Positions 1 to 6,224 are shown, counted from the stretch's first letter. The stretch: DNA of 10,079 nucleotides from Chryseobacterium gleum (GCA_943326825.2 CALPUT020000062.1:1-10079); one strand, 5' to 3'. Made by a program: numbers and translations. The notes: generated by a model not told the origin, from the letters alone.

Positions 1-1
1 A

Positions 2-142
2 GAAGACTTTGGATTAGATAAAACAAACGTCGCTGTTGAATATGTTCCTATTAGTGTTACTAAGCAACTAGATCAAGAAATGATTGAAGACAGCGAAGAC
101 TACTCATTAAAAATGGATAAAACAATGGATAGAAGAAAGTAA
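2..142 (+). CDS. 3' end of an unidentified protein (partial)
   Basis: The window opens inside a reading frame that runs for 46 codons to a TAA at 140-142. The visible C-terminal tail is hydrophilic and charged: it is rich in Asp, Glu and Lys and ends in a basic Asp-Arg-Arg-Lys. It contains no membrane segment and no motif I recognise. The intrinsic terminator that starts 20 bases after the stop supports this being the real end of a plus-strand gene. The N-terminal part lies outside the window, so no function is proposed. Confidence 0.7.
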   Translation, partial: EDFGLDKTNVAVEYVPISVTKQLDQEMIEDSEDYSLKMDKTMDRRK

Positions 143-162
143 ACTATTCATTCTATTTAATT

Positions 163-197
163 AAAAACTTTCATTCTTCTCAATGAAAGTTTTTTTT
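163..197 (+). terminator. Intrinsic terminator after the partial gene
   Basis: A perfect 13-bp stem pairs 163-175 with 182-194, its core being AACTTTCATT against AATGAAAGTT, around the six-base loop CTTCTC. The run of T from 190 to 197 follows the core stem. It lies 20 bases downstream of the partial plus-strand gene. The run of A at the left base gives the minus strand a short U tract as well, so it might also stop opposing transcripts. Confidence 0.85.
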
Positions 198-514
198 GTA
201 TTAATACCAAATAATTAGACTTTAATATTAACTGTTATATGGTTTAACTTTTTGATTCTTGGCGTCAGAAGGCTAGCAGGAACATTACTTTTTGTTGTTG
301 TTACCCAGCAACTGTTAGGAGATACTGAAAACACACTATTCGATTAACTATTTAACTATTTTTGATTTACTAACGGCTTCGTCTTTCTCACCTATATAAA
401 GAAAAAGGAGTCAATTTTATTTAACATAAAAATCTTTTGTAAAGATTTTTAATTACCCATTTTAAAATACTGATTCAATTCTTATTTTTGTGATATTCTA
501 AGTCCAGAAGAGAT
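198..514. other. Intergenic stretch with a less AT-rich structured patch
   Basis: No convincing gene is seen here on either strand. Most of the stretch is very AT-rich, but about 260-330 is visibly richer in G and C and can fold: CTAGCAG at 273-279 pairs with CTGTTAG at 312-318, with one G-T wobble. Read on the minus strand, this patch follows the small membrane gene at 515-886. It is bounded by TCCTAAC (320-314) and GTTAAAC (248-242), which resemble the R'' and R' boxes of an integron attC site; TCCTAAC has one mismatch to RYYYAAC. A terminator hairpin for the minus-strand gene lies at 428-450. Confidence 0.4.
428..450 (-). terminator. Intrinsic terminator of the small membrane protein gene
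   Basis: A perfect 10-bp inverted repeat, AAAAATCTTT and AAAGATTTTT, surrounds a three-base loop. Read on the minus strand it ends in five T, about 65 bases after the stop of the gene at 515-886. The stem is AT-rich and therefore weak. Confidence 0.55.
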
Positions 515-886
515 TTAATTAATTCTATATTTTTGGGTTTTAAAAATATTATAAACTATTATGATATTAAAAAAATAGATAAATAGTTCAATTATTTTTT
601 CAAAAGTGATGTTTATCGTTGAAGGGTTTATCCAAAATTTATAATAAATAATAGATTGAATTATTATTGGAATAATAAATACAATTGAGGCTATTTTAAA
701 GTTGTATTTGATTAAAAATCCAGCACCAATAACCATAGTAGAATATGGTAAAATACTTTTTAAAAAAAATAAGTTAAAGTTTTTTGAGATGAAAATTGAT
801 TCCAAAATTTGAATTATTATTTCGATAGTTATAAATATGAAAATTAGATGGTGAGGTTTGATTTTAAGTTCAAATATTTTTTTCAT
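515..886 (-). CDS. Small four-helix membrane protein of unknown function
   Basis: This 123-residue protein is almost entirely hydrophobic. Four membrane segments can be read at about residues 13-33, 41-59, 64-84 and 96-115, with a basic N-terminus (MKKIFELKIK) and a basic C-terminus. The family is not recognised and no catalytic motif is visible. The ATG at 886 is the natural start; the leader is AT-rich with no Shine-Dalgarno sequence, which is normal for Bacteroidota. The gene is more AT-rich than its neighbours and very rich in Ile, Phe, Lys and Asn codons. It stands alone between its own downstream terminator and the terminator of the next minus-strand gene. That isolation, plus structured and less AT-rich flanks, suggests a recently acquired single-gene unit; this is inference. 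The hydrophobic pattern could also arise by chance in AT-rich DNA, so the gene is likely but not certain. Confidence 0.6.
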   Translation of the reverse strand: MKKIFELKIKPHHLIFIFITIEIIIQILESIFISKNFNLFFLKSILPYSTMVIGAGFLIKYNFKIASIVFIIPIIIQSIIYYKFWINPSTINITFEKIIELFIYFFNIIIVYNIFKTQKYRIN

Positions 887-1013
887 AATAATCGTTTATT
901 ATTAATTGGTTTGAAGTTAAATATAATGACTCTTGCCTTCCTTAAAACCCGAAGTGAGATTTTTAAATTGCTACTAACTAAAACATTATATAACGAATAT
1001 AAAACAATTTCAT

Positions 1014-1042
1014 AAAAAAACAGGCTGAAATTTCAGCCTGTT
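1014..1042 (-). terminator. Strong intrinsic terminator of the MORN-repeat gene
   Basis: The 12-base arm AACAGGCTGAAA (1019-1030) is followed directly by its exact reverse complement (1031-1042). On the minus strand the hairpin runs into seven T (1020-1014). It lies 30 bases after the stop of the gene at 1073-1942. There is no U tract in the plus direction, so it acts one way. Confidence 0.9.
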
Positions 1043-1072
1043 CTAATTATATTATTAAAAATTAATCTCTAT

Positions 1073-1942
1073 TTACAACTGACCATCAGAGTGATAAACA
1101 CCACCTTTGAATACTTTTACTTTCAATAAGATTCCGTCTTTATCGTATTCATAAACTTTACCTTCCCAAAGTTGACCGTTTTTAAAAGTCCCATCTTGCC
1201 AGATTTCATCATTTGCATTGAATACTTTATTGTATCCATTTGCTTGAAATTTAATTCCTTTTGTTATTGGAGCTGAAATTTTAGGTGCAGCTTCCTTAGA
1301 AGCATTAGGTTCAATAACTTTTACAGAAGGATTAACCATTTCTTTATGCTCACTTTTTTCTACACTTCCATCAGCACCATAAACGATAGATTCTTTAACG
1401 TCACCATTTTCATAGTAACGAGTTGCTTTGCCAACTGGCTTTCCATTTTGAGAAATATATTCAAACTCCAATTGACCGTTTGCAAAATAATATTTAACTG
1501 AACCTTGCTCTTTACCCGAATCATTAAATTTAGCTTCGTACTCTTTCACACCATTATCATAGAATCTAACCAAAGAATCTTTGTATTGATTTCTCTCAAA
1601 AGTACCAACTTCTTTTATTTTTCCATTTGGATAAATCTTTACATAAGACCCTTGTGGTCTGTTGTTTACATATTCTCCTTTTAGTCTAGGAGTAATTCCA
1701 TCATTGTAATATTTAATCCAAAGCCCTTCTTTACGATCGTCTTTGTAAGAACCTTCTTCTATTTTACCCGAAGCTGGATAGCCTTCCTCAGGTCTATCTC
1801 TTCCAAAATAAATCCACTTTCCTTGTTTTTTTCCTTGAGAATCTTTTTTATTTATTTTTTCATCCTGATAAACTCCAGCATAAACAGAGGAATTAAAAAA
1901 TAATCCTAGAAACAAAAAAGTAATTATAAAATGTTTAATCAT
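1073..1942 (-). CDS. Secreted YwqK/MORN-repeat protein
   Basis: The 289-residue product starts with a clear signal peptide: Met-Ile-Lys-His, a hydrophobic core, then Val-Tyr-Ala before Gly23, so cleavage after residue 22 is likely and the protein is exported. The mature part carries several MORN-like repeats of about 20-25 residues, recognisable as a Gly, an aromatic pair and an Asn-Gly or Asp-Gly turn (YYNDG, IYPNG, FYDNG, YFANG, YYENG). This is the pattern of the YwqK family (COG2849), often labelled an antitoxin component although direct function is rarely shown. A spacer rich in Ser, Pro and Lys leads to a C-terminal region with one more repeat-like unit. The ATG at 1942 is chosen because the signal peptide begins there; an upstream in-frame TTG would add eleven residues that spoil it. 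No toxin gene adjoins it. The terminators at 1014-1042 and 2034-2056 isolate it as a single-gene unit. Confidence 0.85.
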   Translation of the reverse strand: MIKHFIITFLFLGLFFNSSVYAGVYQDEKINKKDSQGKKQGKWIYFGRDRPEEGYPASGKIEEGSYKDDRKEGLWIKYYNDGITPRLKGEYVNNRPQGSYVKIYPNGKIKEVGTFERNQYKDSLVRFYDNGVKEYEAKFNDSGKEQGSVKYYFANGQLEFEYISQNGKPVGKATRYYENGDVKESIVYGADGSVEKSEHKEMVNPSVKVIEPNASKEAAPKISAPITKGIKFQANGYNKVFNANDEIWQDGTFKNGQLWEGKVYEYDKDGILLKVKVFKGGVYHSDGQL

Positions 1943-1967
1943 CTTAAACTCAATATTTTTAACATAA

Positions 1968-1984
1968 GTACACAAACAATGTAC
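1968..1984 (-). promoter_or_regulatory. Small inverted repeat upstream of the MORN-repeat gene
   Basis: GTACA and TGTAC flank the seven-base spacer CAAACAA, 26 bases before the ATG of the minus-strand gene. It could be an operator or a leader hairpin. No full TAnnTTTG box is seen for this gene; the nearest candidate reads TATCTTTC on the minus strand near 2010-2020. The repeat is short enough to be chance. Confidence 0.25.
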
Positions 1985-2033
1985 AATAATTTATTCATTA
2001 ATAAAAGGGAAAGATAGTAAATTTAGCTCAACT

Positions 2034-2056
2034 AAAAAAAAACTTCGACAAAAGTT
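2034..2056 (-). terminator. Probable weak terminator of tdh
   Basis: On the minus strand, AACTT and AAGTT (2056-2052 and 2045-2041) form a five-bp stem around a six-base loop, followed directly by a long T run (2042-2034). The U tract is strong but the stem is short. It lies 25 bases after the tdh stop codon. Confidence 0.55.
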
Positions 2057-2080
2057 AGAGAAATTTCTTTAAAAGATAAT

Positions 2081-3031
2081 TTAATCCAATAAAGCTGGAT
2101 TAACATTCTCCAACATTATTTCAACCATTTTATCAGTACCATATTCTTCCTTCCAACCCCAATCATTTCTAGCATAAGAGTCATCGATTGATTTAGGCCA
2201 ACTATCAGCGATTTGTTGTCTAAAATCAGGTGAGTAAGTAATTGTGAAATTTGGGACATGTTTTTGAATGTTTTTTGCTAATTCAGCAGGAGTAAAACTA
2301 CATCCTGATAAATTATAGGCTGAACGAATCGAAATGTTTTCAGCAGGAGCTTCCATTAATTCAACAGTAGCTCTAATAGCATCTGCCATGTACATCATTG
2401 GTAACTCAGTGTTTTCAGATAAAAAACAGTCATACTTAGCATCTTTTTTAGCTTTATAAAAAATATCTACTGCATAATCTGTCGTTCCACCACCTGGTAA
2501 ACTTGTATAGGAAATTAATCCAGGATAGCGAATGCTTCTAACGTCAACATTGAATTTCTTATTGTAATATTCACACCATCTTTCTCCAGCTTGTTTTGAA
2601 ATCCCATAAACTGTTGAAGGTTCCATGACAGTATATTGAGGTGTTTTTACATTTGGTGTCGTAGGTCCAAAAACAGCTATTGAACTTGGCCAAAAAATTT
2701 GTTTCAAATAACCTTCTTTCGCTAAATCAAGTATAGTAAATAAACCTTCCATATTTAATTTCCATGCAAAATCTGGATGTTTTTCTGCTGTCGCAGAAAG
2801 CAATGCTGCTAACAAATACACATCTGAAATTTCAGTTGAAATAATATACTCTCTAACTGCATCTCTATTTAGAATATCCAATTGTTTGTATGGGCCATTT
2901 TTAATGATTTCCGGACATTCTTCTTTAACATCAGAAGCTATGACTTGTTCAGCACTATATTTATTTCTTAATGCTAAGACTAGCTCTGATCCTATTTGAC
3001 CTCCAGCTCCAATTACAAGAATTTTTTTCAT
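2081..3031 (-). CDS. tdh: L-threonine 3-dehydrogenase, SDR/epimerase-like short type
   Basis: The 316-residue enzyme oxidises L-threonine with NAD+ to 2-amino-3-ketobutyrate, the first step of threonine breakdown to glycine and acetyl-CoA, in the cytoplasm. It is an extended short-chain dehydrogenase with a Rossmann fold. The NAD-binding Gly motif GAGGQIG is at residues 8-14, an acidic Asp34 sits at the end of the second strand, serines 116-117 follow WPSS, and the catalytic YGISK gives Tyr142 and Lys146. Length and the C-terminal DSWP and DWGW segments fit the UDP-galactose epimerase-like threonine dehydrogenases described from Flavobacterium and Cytophaga, not the zinc-dependent E. coli enzyme. 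The ATG at 3031 is preferred over a TTG two codons upstream, because it places MKKILVIGAGG exactly at the family start. The gene is divergent from hmgA and has its own promoter box and terminator. A different epimerase of this superfamily is the main alternative. Confidence 0.9.
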   Translation of the reverse strand: MKKILVIGAGGQIGSELVLALRNKYSAEQVIASDVKEECPEIIKNGPYKQLDILNRDAVREYIISTEISDVYLLAALLSATAEKHPDFAWKLNMEGLFTILDLAKEGYLKQIFWPSSIAVFGPTTPNVKTPQYTVMEPSTVYGISKQAGERWCEYYNKKFNVDVRSIRYPGLISYTSLPGGGTTDYAVDIFYKAKKDAKYDCFLSENTELPMMYMADAIRATVELMEAPAENISIRSAYNLSGCSFTPAELAKNIQKHVPNFTITYSPDFRQQIADSWPKSIDDSYARNDWGWKEEYGTDKMVEIMLENVNPALLD

Positions 3032-3059
3032 GGACAATTTGAATTCTAAATTTAATCTA

Positions 3060-3067
3060 CAAATCTA
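3060..3067 (-). promoter_or_regulatory. tdh promoter, -7 box TAGATTTG
   Basis: On the minus strand the sequence reads TAGATTTG, a full match to the Bacteroidota -7 consensus TAnnTTTG, 28 bases before the tdh ATG. No good TTTG -33 element is present at the usual distance; that position is occupied by a perfect palindrome (3080-3097), which suggests a regulated promoter. Confidence 0.55.
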
Positions 3068-3079
3068 CAACATCGCATT

Positions 3080-3097
3080 TGAAAATTATAATTTTCA
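3080..3097. promoter_or_regulatory. 18-nt perfect palindrome, candidate operator
   Basis: TGAAAATTATAATTTTCA is its own reverse complement over all 18 bases. It starts 13 bases upstream of the tdh -7 box and covers the place expected for the -33 element. A dimeric regulator bound here would block or help tdh transcription. No T run follows it on either strand, so it is not a terminator. Confidence 0.4.
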
Positions 3098-3118
3098 GGT
3101 TAAAAATAAATATGAGTT

Positions 3119-3146
3119 AAATAAATTTGATAATCGTCATTTATTT
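3119..3146 (+). promoter_or_regulatory. Inverted repeat overlapping a possible upstream hmgA promoter box
   Basis: AAATAAAT (3119-3126) and ATTTATTT (3139-3146) form a perfect 8-bp inverted repeat with a 12-base spacer. TAAATTTG at 3122-3129 matches the TAnnTTTG consensus and overlaps the left arm. It lies about 190 bases upstream of hmgA, so it would be a distal promoter or an operator. Both patterns are only A and T apart from one G, so chance is possible. Confidence 0.25.
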
Positions 3147-3182
3147 ATCTAACGTAGATTAGATTTTTTTAATTGATTTTAA

Positions 3183-3190
3183 TATCTTTG
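3183..3190 (+). promoter_or_regulatory. Likely hmgA-hpd promoter, -7 box TATCTTTG
   Basis: TATCTTTG matches TAnnTTTG fully. A -33 element is poor (TTAG at 3159-3162). Transcription would start near 3197 and give a leader of almost 120 bases before the hmgA ATG. That leader holds the nested inverted repeats at 3235-3294. Confidence 0.5.
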
Positions 3191-3234
3191 TTTGAAACGA
3201 AACTTTTATGTGGATAGAATTATCACTTTTACTG

Positions 3235-3294
3235 AAATATATGATCAAACGAAATCCGGAATGAAAATTTCGAATTAATTATTATCATATATTT
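3235..3294 (+). promoter_or_regulatory. Nested inverted repeats in the hmgA leader
   Basis: An outer perfect 11-bp inverted repeat, AAATATATGAT (3235-3245) with ATCATATATTT (3284-3294), encloses an inner perfect 6-bp repeat, CGAAAT (3250-3255) with ATTTCG (3267-3272). The resulting RNA would be a long interrupted hairpin ending 20 bases before the hmgA start codon. TTATCACT also occurs twice as a direct repeat around it (3220-3227 and 3293-3300). A cis-acting leader or a protein-binding region is plausible; no known riboswitch class is recognised. Confidence 0.4.
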
Positions 3295-3314
3295 ATCACT
3301 CAAAAAGTTAAAAA

Positions 3315-4472
3315 ATGCCATTTTATTATAAATTAGGTGCAATACCACACAAAAGACATACTGTTTTTGAAAAAAAAGAAGGCGGTATTTATTACGAACA
3401 ACTATTTGGTACTGAAGGATTTCATGGATTTTCTTCATTGCTATATCATACACATCGTCCTACTCAAATAAAATCTATTTCTCAACCTGTTGATTTGACT
3501 CCAAAAGCAGCAGTTGATAAAAATATTTCATCACGAATGATCAAAGGATTCAATGTTCCTGCGAAAGAAGACTTTTTGGATAGTAGAACAATTTTATTGT
3601 TCAACAATGATTTGAATATTGCTTGTGCTGCTCCTAAAAAATCTTTGAAAGAGTATTTTTATAAAAATGCTGATGCTGATGAAGTCATTTTTATTCACAA
3701 AGGTTCAGGAAAGCTAAGAACATTAGTTGGTAATATTGATTTCTCTTATGGTGATTACCTTGTGATTCCAAGAGGAATTATTTATCAAATTGATTTCGAT
3801 ACGGAAGATAATCGTTTGTTTATCGTTGAATCATTTAGTCCGGTAGTTACTCCAAAAAGATACAGAAATGATTTTGGTCAATTATTAGAGCATTCTCCCT
3901 TCTGTGAAAGAGATTTACGTGGACCAAGTGAATTAGAAACACACGACGAAAAAGGTGATTTCTTAATTAAAATAAAAAAGGAAAATGTATTGCATGAAGT
4001 TGTTTACGCTACTCACCCATTTGATGTTGTTGGTTGGGATGGTTACAATTTCCCATATGCATTCAGTATACATGATTTTGAACCAATAACTGGAAGAGTT
4101 CATCAACCACCACCAGTTCATCAAACTTTTGAGGCACATAACTATGTAATTTGTTCATTCTGTCCTCGTTTGTATGATTATCATCCAAAATCAATTCCTG
4201 CTCCTTATAATCATAGTAATATTGATTCTGATGAAGTATTATACTATGTTGATGGTGACTTTATGAGTAGAAATCATGTAGAAAAAGGTTTTATTTCCTT
4301 ACACCCTGGTGGAATACCTCACGGACCTCATCCAGGTGCAATGGAGAGAAGTATTGGTCAAACTGAAACGTTAGAGTTGGCTGTAATGGTTGATACTTTC
4401 AGACCTTTGAAAGTTACTCAAGCGGCAATTGATATCCAAGATGAAGGATATGCAACTAGTTGGTTGGAATAA
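3315..4472 (+). CDS. hmgA: Homogentisate 1,2-dioxygenase
   Basis: This 385-residue cytoplasmic Fe(II) enzyme opens the aromatic ring of homogentisate with O2 to give maleylacetoacetate, the central step of tyrosine and phenylalanine breakdown. Family landmarks are visible in order: the N-terminal region around LGAIPHKRHTVF, the cupin-like core with GDYLVIPRGIIYQ, the GWDGYNFPYAFSIHDFEPITGR segment in two parts, and PPPVHQTF. The expected iron ligands are His300 in YNHSN, Glu307 (or the adjacent Asp306) in DSDEV, and His336 in IPHGPHPG; the His300-His336 spacing of 36 equals that of the human enzyme's His335-His371. Length suits the shorter bacterial form (the human enzyme is about 445 residues). 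The ATG at 3315 fits the family N-terminus; no Shine-Dalgarno sequence precedes it. It lies 94 bases upstream of hpd, which makes its substrate, with no terminator between them. Confidence 0.95.
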   Translation: MPFYYKLGAIPHKRHTVFEKKEGGIYYEQLFGTEGFHGFSSLLYHTHRPTQIKSISQPVDLTPKAAVDKNISSRMIKGFNVPAKEDFLDSRTILLFNNDLNIACAAPKKSLKEYFYKNADADEVIFIHKGSGKLRTLVGNIDFSYGDYLVIPRGIIYQIDFDTEDNRLFIVESFSPVVTPKRYRNDFGQLLEHSPFCERDLRGPSELETHDEKGDFLIKIKKENVLHEVVYATHPFDVVGWDGYNFPYAFSIHDFEPITGRVHQPPPVHQTFEAHNYVICSFCPRLYDYHPKSIPAPYNHSNIDSDEVLYYVDGDFMSRNHVEKGFISLHPGGIPHGPHPGAMERSIGQTETLELAVMVDTFRPLKVTQAAIDIQDEGYATSWLE

Positions 4473-4528
4473 ATCTAAATTTTGAATGTTGAATTCTTAA
4501 TTTTAAATTATTAAATATTAAATTAATT

Positions 4529-4550
4529 CGTTAGTGCATTTTGACTAACG
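4529..4550 (+). promoter_or_regulatory. Hairpin just upstream of hpd
   Basis: CGTTAGT (4529-4535) and ACTAACG (4544-4550) form a perfect 7-bp stem with an eight-base loop, ending 16 bases before the hpd ATG. There is no T run after it, so it is not a terminator. It may shape translation of hpd or protect the downstream message after processing. The hmgA-hpd spacer contains no full TAnnTTTG box, consistent with co-transcription. Confidence 0.4.
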
Positions 4551-4566
4551 ACTAAAACAAAAAATA

Positions 4567-5727
4567 ATGGCTAAAGAAGTAAAAAACGTAGAATACGGAT
4601 TAGAAAAAATATTTGAAGGAGCACAAGATTTCTTACCTCTATTAGGTACTGATTACGTGGAATTTTATGTAGGAAACGCTAAACAAGCTGCACATTTCTA
4701 CAAAACAGCATTTGGTTTTCAAGATTTCGCTTATGCAGGTTTAGAAACAGGTGTTCAAGATAGAGTTTCATATGTATTGAAACAAGATAAAATTCGTTTG
4801 GTTTTAACTACTGCTTTAAAAAGTGATTCTCCAATTGGTGAACATGTTAAAAAACACGGAGATGGTGTGAAAATCGTTGCTTTATGGGTTGAAGATGCAC
4901 GTAAATCTTACGAAGAAACTACAAAAAGAGGTGCAAGGTCTTACCAAGAACCAAACGTAACGAAAGATGAGAATGGTGAAGTTGTTACTGCTGGAATCTA
5001 CACTTATGGTGAAACAGTTCACATGTTTGTTGAACGTAGAAACTACAAAGGTGAATTTTTACCAGGTTTTGTTAAGTACGAATCAGAATACAAACCAACT
5101 CCTGTTGGATTAAAATTCATCGACCACATGGTAGGAAATGTTGGTTGGGGCGAAATGAATACATGGGTTAAATGGTACGAAGATGTAATGGGATTCGTTA
5201 ACTTCTTATCTTTTGATGACAAACAAATTCATACAGAATACTCTGCTTTGATGTCAAAAGTAATGAGTAATGGTAACGGACGTATTAAATTCCCGATCAA
5301 CGAGCCGGCTGAAGGGAAAAAACGATCTCAAATTGAGGAATATCTAGATTTTTATGAAGGACCAGGAGTACAACATATTGCTGTTGCAACTGACGATATC
5401 ATTGCAACTGTATCTCAATTAAGAGCTAGAGGTGTTGAATTTTTATCAGCTCCACCACAAGCATATTACGACGAGATTCCTGCTCGTTTAGGAGAACACA
5501 TGAAAATGATGAAAGAAGATATCAAAGAATTACAAAAACTTTCTATCATGATTGATGCTGACGAAGAAGGATACTTATTACAAATATTTACTAAACCAGT
5601 TGAAGATAGACCAACATTATTCTTTGAAATTATTCAAAGAATGGGTGCTAAAGGATTTGGTGCTGGTAACTTTAAAGCATTGTTTGAATCAATTGAAAGA
5701 GAACAAGAGAAAAGAGGAACTTTGTAA
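4567..5727 (+). CDS. hpd: 4-hydroxyphenylpyruvate dioxygenase
   Basis: This 386-residue Fe(II) dioxygenase converts 4-hydroxyphenylpyruvate, the transamination product of tyrosine, to homogentisate, with decarboxylation, ring hydroxylation and side-chain migration. It has the two-domain vicinal-oxygen-chelate fold: an N-terminal domain around residues 26-155 and a catalytic C-terminal domain from about residue 180. The iron triad is readable as His187 in FIDHMVGNV, His270 in GVQHIAVAT and Glu354 in LFFEIIQRMG. The C-terminal GFGAGNFKALFESIEREQEKRG matches the helix that closes the active site. The ATG at 4567 is at the family N-terminus, after an A-rich leader. It is the second gene of a pair with hmgA and is followed by a strong terminator. 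4-Hydroxymandelate synthase is the only near relative; length, the C-terminal segment and the hmgA neighbour favour Hpd. Confidence 0.96.
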   Translation: MAKEVKNVEYGLEKIFEGAQDFLPLLGTDYVEFYVGNAKQAAHFYKTAFGFQDFAYAGLETGVQDRVSYVLKQDKIRLVLTTALKSDSPIGEHVKKHGDGVKIVALWVEDARKSYEETTKRGARSYQEPNVTKDENGEVVTAGIYTYGETVHMFVERRNYKGEFLPGFVKYESEYKPTPVGLKFIDHMVGNVGWGEMNTWVKWYEDVMGFVNFLSFDDKQIHTEYSALMSKVMSNGNGRIKFPINEPAEGKKRSQIEEYLDFYEGPGVQHIAVATDDIIATVSQLRARGVEFLSAPPQAYYDEIPARLGEHMKMMKEDIKELQKLSIMIDADEEGYLLQIFTKPVEDRPTLFFEIIQRMGAKGFGAGNFKALFESIEREQEKRGTL

Positions 5728-5752
5728 TTTAGAAGTTAGACTTTAATAAATT

Positions 5753-5783
5753 AAAGCCGGAGAATTAATTTTCTTCGGCTTTT
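5753..5783 (+). terminator. Intrinsic terminator of the hmgA-hpd pair
   Basis: AAAGCCGGAGAA (5753-5764) pairs with TTCTTCGGCTTT (5771-5782) in a 12-bp stem with one G-T wobble and a six-base loop. The T run is short (5780-5783). It lies 25 bases after the hpd stop. Confidence 0.85.
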
Positions 5784-5859
5784 ATATTGATATATCTTTT
5801 GATATAAAAGTCATAAATAATCATTTTACCTAAACATTAATACTTCCCACTTATTCCAA

Positions 5860-5891
5860 TTTCTTCTTCAAGTAGAGAGAAGATACATTTG
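5860..5891 (+). promoter_or_regulatory. Promoter of the short LiaF-like gene remnant
   Basis: TACATTTG at 5884-5891 matches TAnnTTTG. TTTC at 5860-5863, 20 bases upstream, is a one-mismatch version of the TTTG -33 element. The first ATG follows 22 bases after the box. Confidence 0.55.
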
Positions 5892-5913
5892 CTTTAAAAA
5901 CAATTTAAAACAA

Positions 5914-6146
5914 ATGATTATGAACACAGAAAATCAACACTTCGAGCAAATGATCCATGAAAGCAAAAAGAATCTAAAAAGAAGAAAATGGGATTTGGAA
6001 TTTTTGCAATTATACTAGGATTATTATTAAATCAAATCTATCCAAACTATATCAACTTTCATTATATCTTGCCTTCATTTCTAATTTTAATAGGAGTTAA
6101 ATCAATTATTAAATCAAGACGGCAATCAATTTCAAAATATTGCTAA
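5914..6146 (+). pseudogene. Short LiaF-like membrane protein broken by a one-base frameshift
   Basis: An ORF beginning at ATG 5914 (or 5920) encodes NTENQHFEQMIHESKKNLKRRK and then runs into TAG at 6016-6018. From ATG 5988 a second, overlapping frame gives 52 residues with two membrane helices and a basic tail, ending at TAA 6144-6146. Joined at the AAAA run 5985-5988, the two halves give one protein of about 77 residues. The parts match two regions of the next gene: its N-terminus (NTEEQHDF followed by a basic stretch) and its second helix pair, where YPN, IN and PS are shared in the same order and spacing. One extra A in the homopolymer would restore the frame. It may be a real pseudogene, a sequencing error, or a gene read by -1 slippage, since the run allows a lysine tRNA to slip. 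If it is intact, the product is a small membrane companion of the following system. Confidence 0.65.
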
Positions 6147-6216
6147 AAATAATTGGATTCACCGAAAAATAGACACCATTTACCTATAAATTAGCAATAA
6201 ACATAACATTGTATTA

Positions 6217-6224
6217 TACATTTG
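6217..6224 (+). promoter_or_regulatory. Promoter of the LiaF-like/two-component operon
   Basis: TACATTTG is a full match to TAnnTTTG and identical to the box of the upstream paralog at 5884-5891. It is 20 bases before the ATG at 6245, which supports that start over an upstream TTG at 6209. No clear -33 TTTG is seen at the expected distance. Confidence 0.55.

Noticed and set aside
1019..1042. 24-base perfect palindrome considered as an operator or mobile element end
   Set aside because: Its position 30 bases after a stop codon and the T7 tract on the minus strand identify it as a terminator.
3229..3453. Minus-strand ORF of 74 codons overlapping the start of hmgA
   Set aside because: It lies antisense over the hmgA leader and first codons, resembles no family, and hmgA is certain on the other strand.
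5552..5746. Plus-strand ORF of 64 codons overlapping the end of hpd
   Set aside because: It is an out-of-frame shadow of hpd, whose C-terminal active-site residues are encoded in the same stretch.
5791..5806. TATATC/GATATA hairpin with a TTTT loop after the hpd terminator
   Set aside because: It is a 6-bp stem of almost pure A and T with no gene boundary or T tract attached; chance is the simpler explanation.
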